DNA of 37,004 nt from Lachnospiraceae bacterium. Its GTDB lineage: Bacteria > Bacillota > Clostridia > Lachnospirales > Lachnospiraceae. The position numbers and the translations under genes are program-made. The stretch lies in NCBI GenBank assembly GCA_009911505.1, contig QXXL01000057.1:1-37004 (forward strand). Direction: 5' to 3'. Shown here piece by piece: positions 32,456 to 37,004 of this stretch; position 1 is the stretch's first letter, and each line of letters starts with the position of its first letter. A model generated the notes under the pieces. It ran no database searches and was not told where the DNA came from. It saw only the letters and a list, made by a program, of their open reading frames with translations.

Positions 32456-32794
32456 ATGAAAAGCATATTGTCAGAACTGTATGAGGGCAACATTTTCCCG
32501 GCAGAGCAATATTCTCCCAGAAGTGAAGAATATCGCCAAATCCATCAAAGTCACTATAAGCATTATGACAATTTCATTGAAACTTTAAGCAAGTTAGAGC
32601 CGCCGCTTGATAAACAATTTATTAAAATCATGGACGAACAGCTTGATGTAATCCCCTATGAATTTTCAGAAATGTTCATTGACGGTTTCCGCTTAGGCGC
32701 AAGAATTATGATTGATATTTTTCAAGGCGATTTAGGCATCAGAGAGCATGTGCCTTCCGTAAATAGCAAAGCCCCACCAGCCTGTCAAGGGTAA
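32456..32794 (+). CDS. DUF6809-type protein
   Basis: The 112-residue acidic protein (MKSILSELYEGNIFPAEQYS ... EMFIDGFRLGARIMIDI) matches a family common in clostridial mobile elements next to small XRE genes. Its function is unknown. AAAGGAG precedes the ATG at 32456. The C-terminal codons form one arm of the following inverted repeat. Confidence 0.7.
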   Translation: MKSILSELYEGNIFPAEQYSPRSEEYRQIHQSHYKHYDNFIETLSKLEPPLDKQFIKIMDEQLDVIPYEFSEMFIDGFRLGARIMIDIFQGDLGIREHVPSVNSKAPPACQG

Positions 32795-32838
32795 ATAAAC
32801 GGCTGTCGCCGCCCTTGACAGACTGGCAGGGCTTCGCT
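32765..32838. terminator. Large hairpin between DUF6809 and relaxase genes
   Basis: A 27-base inverted repeat with 23 matches (AAGCCC...CTGTCAAGGG with CCCTTGACAG...GGGCTT) lies between two convergent genes. It lacks a long T-run, but its size and position suggest a bidirectional terminator. Confidence 0.55.
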
Positions 32839-32873
32839 GTATGACACCCAAGAGGGCTTTAAGTCTCCGGCTA

Positions 32874-34079
32874 TCACCGGGCTTCTCGATTCTGTTTCCG
32901 TCTTTCTGCCCGTTTTTGCTCCTTCAATAGCTGTTCTCTTTGTTTCTCCATCTGAACAATGCCAGATACTTTCTCCACAGCCCGGTTATAGGAGAGTTGC
33001 AACTTATCAAACTTTCTGGAAACGTCCAGATAAGACGCATAAACAGAGCGCAGCACTTTTACAATCTTCTCCATCAGCGGTTTTGCTTTCTTCTCCCGGT
33101 ATGCCTTTCCGCTTTCTATGCTCCCGGCTTCTGGAAGCACCTGTTCTGGATTGTCTGAAAATTTTGCCGCCATGTGTTCCATGTCCTTCACCATTGGGGC
33201 GAGTTCCTGCATACGCTTCTGATATTTGTCTGCCTGTTTCCTTGCGCTTTCTGCTTCCTTTTTTGATTTCTCCATGCCGTTTTGTATGGAACGGATTTCA
33301 TCATCTAATTCACTCAACTGCCCCTTTAGATTTTCGTTGATTTCCTCATAGGATTGATTTTCTGATTGCAGTTCCGTTTTCTTCTTTTCCAGTTCTTCAA
33401 CTTCCTTTGACCGTTCCTGTTTTTTAAAGTCCAATACGGACAAATGTTTTTCGTGTGTTCCCTTTTTCTCCCACTCGATTCCGTGATTCAGCATAAGCGC
33501 GGAAAGCTGTTCTTTTTCATGAGCATACCATTGATTTCGTTCCGTTTCACTTCTTGTACCACCTTTAAATCCAAGTGCCTCCAGTGCTTTCTTCAAAGAT
33601 ACCCTCGTTTCAAGCCCCCGCTTGCTTCCAGTGACATAAGGAATGAAATCTATATGCAGATGAGGTGTCGCTTCGTCCATATGTAAATGGGCACTGAACA
33701 CTTTAAGTGTTGGATTGCGTTTCTGGAATCCTTTCATATACTCGTCCAATATCTTTCCGGCAAGCTGTCTATCCTCTGTCTTTGCCCCCATATTATCTTT
33801 ATCTCCTATCTGCACGATAATCTCATAAAATGGCTTTTCCTGTTTACCGGATAATATTTTCTCGTAGTAATCGTCAATTCGGCGGTCATTCCGGGTTTGC
33901 TTCTCATTGTATCGGGCAAGGGCTTCGTCAAATAATTCGTGATATACGTCCTTGATATTTTGATTGAAATATTCTATATTTAAGTGGCTGCGTTCCGGGT
34001 CAATATTTGTTGCATGAAATTTTCTGCTGTTATGGTTGACCGAGCCTTTCCCTGTGGTAAAGCTGATTGTTCGCTTCAA
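32874..34079 (-). CDS. Mob/Pre-type relaxase of IME-4
   Basis: The 401-residue protein is closely related to the IME-3 relaxase in its N-terminal 220 residues: MKRTISFTTGKGSVNHNSRK start, HMDEATPHLHIDF metal site, FKGGTRSETERNQW. It then diverges into a different coiled coil and a basic C-terminus (KEQKRAERRKQNREAR). It is complete. Shared relaxase domains plus a shared upstream block suggest that the two elements use the same nick site and could mobilize each other. Confidence 0.92.
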   Translation of the reverse strand: MKRTISFTTGKGSVNHNSRKFHATNIDPERSHLNIEYFNQNIKDVYHELFDEALARYNEKQTRNDRRIDDYYEKILSGKQEKPFYEIIVQIGDKDNMGAKTEDRQLAGKILDEYMKGFQKRNPTLKVFSAHLHMDEATPHLHIDFIPYVTGSKRGLETRVSLKKALEALGFKGGTRSETERNQWYAHEKEQLSALMLNHGIEWEKKGTHEKHLSVLDFKKQERSKEVEELEKKKTELQSENQSYEEINENLKGQLSELDDEIRSIQNGMEKSKKEAESARKQADKYQKRMQELAPMVKDMEHMAAKFSDNPEQVLPEAGSIESGKAYREKKAKPLMEKIVKVLRSVYASYLDVSRKFDKLQLSYNRAVEKVSGIVQMEKQREQLLKEQKRAERRKQNREAR

Positions 34080-34138
34080 TCACTCTGTCCTTTCTCCCTG
34101 TCTAGGGTAATCAGTGACGGATACGGCACATAGGCTTT

Positions 34139-34249
34139 GTTACTTTCGCCGAAAGTAACGCAAAAGCACTTTTGTCATCTACGCCAACAAAAATGCAACC
34201 TGCAAGCAGGTTTTGCGCCCTGCCGGGGGCAAGCTATCCTTCGGATAGC
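34139..34249 (+). other. Candidate origin of transfer of IME-4
   Basis: GTTACTTTC-GCC-GAAAGTAAC (34139-34159), AACCTGC-AA-GCAGGTT (34197-34212) and TGCGCCCT (34214-34221) match the IME-3 block almost base for base. A different hairpin, GCTATCC-TTC-GGATAGC (34233-34249), follows. Conservation stops there, so the conserved part defines the functional unit. Confidence 0.55.
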
Positions 34250-34409
34250 ATACCGTCCTACGGACGGGCGGCTGTTCCAGCCTTTCCACTGCCGCTGTCA
34301 GTGCCACATTGTCCGGCACTTCATTTCGTGTGGCAATCCTTCATTTTTCCTTGTCGGCTAATAGACAGGGGGCGTGACACGCCCCTGTTAATTATCACCG
34401 AAGGAAAAA

Positions 34410-34643
34410 CTACCAGCGGAAGCTGTCCGGCACTCCCCGCTTATCCAGATATTCTTTTCTGGCTTTTTCTCTTTCTTCTTCCGTTGGTGCTGTCTTATAT
34501 TTTGTGTACACTTCATGGCGCACCATAGAATCCAGTTTCTTTTCCAGCCCCCGCCGGATTTCATCAGCACAGGAACCATCTTCCAGTAGATGATACCGGA
34601 GCAACGCCATAAACAAGTCATACGGTATTTGCACATTTTTCAT
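34410..34643 (-). CDS. Small conserved mobile-element protein (labelled complexin-2 in some genomes)
   Basis: The 77-residue charged protein (MKNVQIPYDLFMALLRYHLL ... KARKEYLDKRGVPDSFRW) is widespread in clostridial IMEs and is sometimes labelled complexin-2, a misleading name. It may act in replication or mobilization. Start 34643 is an ATG with AAAGGA upstream. It lies downstream of the rep-like gene, beyond a long inverted repeat. Confidence 0.7.
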   Translation of the reverse strand: MKNVQIPYDLFMALLRYHLLEDGSCADEIRRGLEKKLDSMVRHEVYTKYKTAPTEEEREKARKEYLDKRGVPDSFRW

Positions 34644-34660
34644 TTTATACAATTCCTTTC

Positions 34661-34735
34661 TGCGTCGGTTTGCGTCGATAGCGACGGTATTTTCTATACC
34701 GCCCCGCTATCTGAAATACCGTCGCAACCGACGCA
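34661..34735. repeat. Long inverted repeat beyond rep-like gene, IME-4
   Basis: TGCGTCGGTT (34661-34670) and GCGACGGTATTT (34681-34692) are complementary to AACCGACGCA (34726-34735) and AAATACCGTCGC (34714-34725). This gives a 22-pair cruciform with a 10-base bulge and further CGTCG repeats. It lies 12 bases past the rep-like stop, the same place as the IME-3 repeat. Confidence 0.55.
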
Positions 34736-34747
34736 TATCGTCGCTTT

Positions 34748-35884
34748 TTACCTGTTTCGTTCCAGCCGCTTCAAAATAATCTTTCTCTCATGCCCCCGTT
34801 TATTGTCATAGAAAATACCGTAGTCATTTAATAGCTGGCTGTTTACCACATTTAACTTTCTGGAAAGCACATTTGCCGATAACTGCATATCCGGCAACTG
34901 TTTCAAAAGTTCCGTTGCCGTTCCTTCCCACTCCGGCTTATCCTCTGTCAGAAGTCCGTTAATGGCTTCCAGAAGCGGGTTCGGCGGCTGTTTCCAGAGT
35001 TCTGTTTCTGCCTTCTTAAACTTCCAGATACAACGTTCCCGGTCAAACTCAATGGTCAGTTCCTGGTCTGGCTGGTCACGCCCCACAATATCCAGAACCG
35101 CCGTGTTGTCCGTCCGTTTTTTCTTCTGCATGATGAATGCCCCATCAGCCGCCCCAAGCAATCCGTTTGTGCCAGAAATCATATCAAAGCTGTCACCGGA
35201 TTCCATCTTGCGGGTATGGTGTACTACTAACAGGCAGATACCATATTTGTCACTGAACGCTTTCAGCTTTGTTACAATCTCATAATCATTTGAGTAACTG
35301 AAAGTTTCCCCGCCTACTTCCCTCACCTTTTGCAGCGTGTCAATGATAATCAGCCTTGCGTCTGTATGCTGTTTCACAAACTCCTCTAATTCACCGTCCA
35401 AGCCTTCCTTCAGCGTCTTTGCCTGTGTCGCAAAATAGAGATTGTCTGCGCTCTCTATACCAAACATTTGTGAAAGCCGCCGCTGAAGCCTTGCGTAATC
35501 ATCTTCCAAAGCCAGATACAAGACCGTTCCTTTACGGACGGGATAATCCCACAGGGGAATCCCCATTGCTATATGATAGGCAAGCTGCCCCATAAAAAAG
35601 GATTTTCCCACCTTTGGCGCACCTACAAAAAGATATGTGCCGCCATACAGAAAGCCGTCTACAACCGGCGTCCTCGGCGGGTAAAGCGTATCATATAATT
35701 CTGTCATGGAAACCGTCTGCAAACTGCACCCGGATTTCTCCGGGCTTTTGCAGTTATTTGTGGCTTGCAGATTGTTTTTTGCTGTTTCATTTGCTATAAT
35801 CTCAGTGTGATTTTTCATAATCGGCTGTTTCCCATCTGCGCCAACAGATGATACGGAAGCAGTCGTTTTTCTTTTTCCTGTCAT
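34748..35884 (-). CDS. RepA-like RecA-fold ATPase of IME-4
   Basis: The 378-residue protein has Walker A GAPKVGKSFF, LYLALEDDYARLQRRL, Walker B LIIIDTLQKV and LLVVHHTRK, the pattern of RepA/DnaB-like replication ATPases (AAA_25 type). The first 60 residues are low in conservation, and the true start may be an internal ATG. It overlaps the mobC stop by four bases (ATGA). Its likely job is replication of the excised circle. It is a different subfamily from the IME-3 protein. Confidence 0.85.
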   Translation of the reverse strand: MTGKRKTTASVSSVGADGKQPIMKNHTEIIANETAKNNLQATNNCKSPEKSGCSLQTVSMTELYDTLYPPRTPVVDGFLYGGTYLFVGAPKVGKSFFMGQLAYHIAMGIPLWDYPVRKGTVLYLALEDDYARLQRRLSQMFGIESADNLYFATQAKTLKEGLDGELEEFVKQHTDARLIIIDTLQKVREVGGETFSYSNDYEIVTKLKAFSDKYGICLLVVHHTRKMESGDSFDMISGTNGLLGAADGAFIMQKKKRTDNTAVLDIVGRDQPDQELTIEFDRERCIWKFKKAETELWKQPPNPLLEAINGLLTEDKPEWEGTATELLKQLPDMQLSANVLSRKLNVVNSQLLNDYGIFYDNKRGHERKIILKRLERNR

Positions 35885-36204
35885 TCATCTTCTCCTTTCA
35901 GACCGTCTAACGTGATTGCGATTACCTGCAACGTGTAGAGCAGTTCTTCATTGTCCGGGCTTATGCGCTCCATACGCCTCAATTCCTCATGGATTGCCGC
36001 CATCTGGTTTTTCAGAGCCTTATACACCCTCGGATTGCCCTGTACCACCACATCCCGACACAAGAGCCGCCTTGTGATATAGTCCTGCTTAGTCAGCCCC
36101 GACAATGCCACCAAATCATTTAACAGCTTTGCTTCTTCGTCTGATACCCTAAACGCCACCGTATGATTGCGCCATCTTCCTTTATAATCAAGTGCCTTAT
36201 CCAT
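35881..36204 (-). CDS. MobC-like mobilization accessory protein of IME-4
   Basis: The 107-residue protein has VAFRVSDEEAKLLNDLVALS and GLTKQDYITRRLL, a ribbon-helix-helix-like start and then a helix typical of MobC relaxosome proteins. It is encoded directly after the integrase (2-base gap) and before rep, the same order as in IME-3. The sequence is only distantly related to the IME-3 protein. Confidence 0.78.
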   Translation of the reverse strand: MDKALDYKGRWRNHTVAFRVSDEEAKLLNDLVALSGLTKQDYITRRLLCRDVVVQGNPRVYKALKNQMAAIHEELRRMERISPDNEELLYTLQVIAITLDGLKGEDE

Positions 36205-36206
36205 TT

Positions 36207-37004
36207 TTAGTCCTCCTTTGTCATTCGCTCCATTTCCAGCCTTTCCGCCATTTCAGTCTGAACCGTAGGAAACAAGTGGGCATATCGGTATGTAATCTTC
36301 TCCGCTTCATGCCCCATGCGCTCTCCTATCGCCAGTACCGAAAATCCCATGTTGATTAAGAGCGAAACCGCGCTGTGACGAATATCGTGAACACGTATTT
36401 TCTTAACTCCCGCCTGTTTTGCCCCTCGCTCCATTTCGTGATTAAGATAGGATTTTGTTACGGTAAATAACCTTTCATCAGGCTTAATATCGTAGAGCAT
36501 TTTGATATACTCCTGCATTTCCTCACAGAGAAACGGCGGCATTTTGATTGTGCGGTTACTTTTCTTTGTCTTCGGGCTTGTAATAATATCCCGCCCTTTG
36601 GAACGGTGAAACGTCTTGCTGATTGTGACCGTCTGCTTCTCAAAATTGAAATCTGCCGGAGTGAGGGCAAGCAGTTCGCCGGAGCGCATCCCGCACCAGT
36701 AGAGCATTTCAAACGCATAATAGGAACGGGGCTTATCCATCATGGCTTCGGAGAATTTCAGATATTCTTCCTTCGTCCAGAAGTCCATTTCCTTTACGGC
36801 TTCGCTCCCAATCGTTCCCGCTCTCCTTGCCGGATTGTAGGGAAGATTGTAAAAGTTTACCGTATGATTGAATATCGCCGTAAGCTGTGCGTGTATCGTC
36901 CTCAAATAATCTGCGGAATAGGGCTTTCCTTTCTCGTCCCGGTATGCCATTAACTCATTCTGCCACGCAATCACGTCCTTTGCTTCAATCTCTGCGATTT
37001 TGCG
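36207..37004 (-). CDS. Tyrosine integrase of IME-4, N-terminus outside window
   Basis: About 266 residues are visible and the frame is open through the window edge (RKIAEIEAKDVIAWQNE precedes the first ATG at 36974), so the gene is longer. The catalytic domain is complete: CGMRSGELLAL (Arg), HDIRHSAVSLL and GHEAEKITYRYAH with the Tyr nucleophile. It is of the same class as the IME-3 integrase but clearly diverged, in line with the different arm-type repeats (TTGCCA instead of GTATCA) at its left end. Confidence 0.92.
   Translation of the reverse strand, partial: RKIAEIEAKDVIAWQNELMAYRDEKGKPYSADYLRTIHAQLTAIFNHTVNFYNLPYNPARRAGTIGSEAVKEMDFWTKEEYLKFSEAMMDKPRSYYAFEMLYWCGMRSGELLALTPADFNFEKQTVTISKTFHRSKGRDIITSPKTKKSNRTIKMPPFLCEEMQEYIKMLYDIKPDERLFTVTKSYLNHEMERGAKQAGVKKIRVHDIRHSAVSLLINMGFSVLAIGERMGHEAEKITYRYAHLFPTVQTEMAERLEMERMTKED

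Larger units (their letters stand above)
31754..37004 (+). mobile_element. IME-4, left part of an integrative mobilizable element
   Basis: Order: XRE and DUF6809 genes (divergent), relaxase, candidate oriT, small conserved gene, rep-like ATPase, mobC-like, integrase (cut by the window edge). Compared with IME-3 the backbone is the same but rep and mobC are of different subfamilies. The xis gene and right end should lie beyond 37004. Confidence 0.75.

Noticed and set aside
32765..32838. Hairpin near the IME-4 relaxase as oriT
   Set aside because: It lies at the 3' side of the relaxase gene between convergent genes and is not shared with IME-3, unlike the block at 34139-34249.
1..37004. CRISPR arrays, tRNA and rRNA genes
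   Set aside because: No regularly spaced repeats with spacers and no tRNA- or rRNA-like segments were seen on either strand.

Overview
The window reads as a low-GC, spore-forming Firmicute of the class Clostridia, most likely a Lachnospiraceae gut bacterium. The evidence is a spoIIID gene with a sigma-E-like promoter, an agr-like sensor with a LytTR regulator, yaaA, tnpV remnants, and small integrative mobilizable elements (IMEs) with the layout relaxase - rep-like ATPase - mobC-like - tyrosine integrase - xis - XRE regulator. The species is inferred only from gene content.

Layout. (1) 1-1098 is the right end of IME-1: part of xis, an XRE regulator, a terminator and an attachment core made by the last 12 bases of guaA. 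(2) 1087-16400 is chromosome-like DNA with much decay: guaA, a GPH-type sugar:cation symporter and spoIIID; insertion sequence and tnpV remnants; an ABC exporter next to a LytTR response regulator and a GHKL sensor kinase; yaaA, a DUF1294 gene and a DUF3788 gene; several broken genes; a GNAT-TetR operon with a clear double operator; and a hydrolase-rhodanese gene. (3) About 16660-18699 is IME-2, collapsed by deletions to relaxase and mobC scraps, an XRE regulator and an acetyltransferase. (4) 18688-30698 is IME-3, a 12-kb element with a core at each end and all mobility parts. Its cargo is a broken GHKL-ATPase/nuclease gene, a yjdF gene with a structured leader, a methyltransferase, an acetyltransferase and an XRE-AIPR operon. 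(5) 30687-31765 is a left element end plus one TIR/deoxyribosyltransferase-like gene, with no right end. (6) 31754-37004 is IME-4, cut by the window edge inside its integrase.

How it fits together. The cores share the guaA 3' end sequence. Every left end carries a pair of 7-base repeats, 11 bases apart, starting 104 bases after the core. Every right end carries a similar pair ending 60 bases before the core. These look like integrase arm-type sites, and they let the array be parsed with confidence. Two IMEs share a conserved hairpin plus TGCGCCCT block in front of the relaxase, a candidate oriT. Both also have a long inverted repeat just beyond the rep-like gene. IME-3 additionally has a promoter-terminator unit that should make a short RNA antisense to the rep leader, a plasmid-like copy-control arrangement. 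The cargo includes genes of families linked to phage defence (AIPR, GHKL-nuclease, TIR-like), so the right half behaves as a small accreting defence island.
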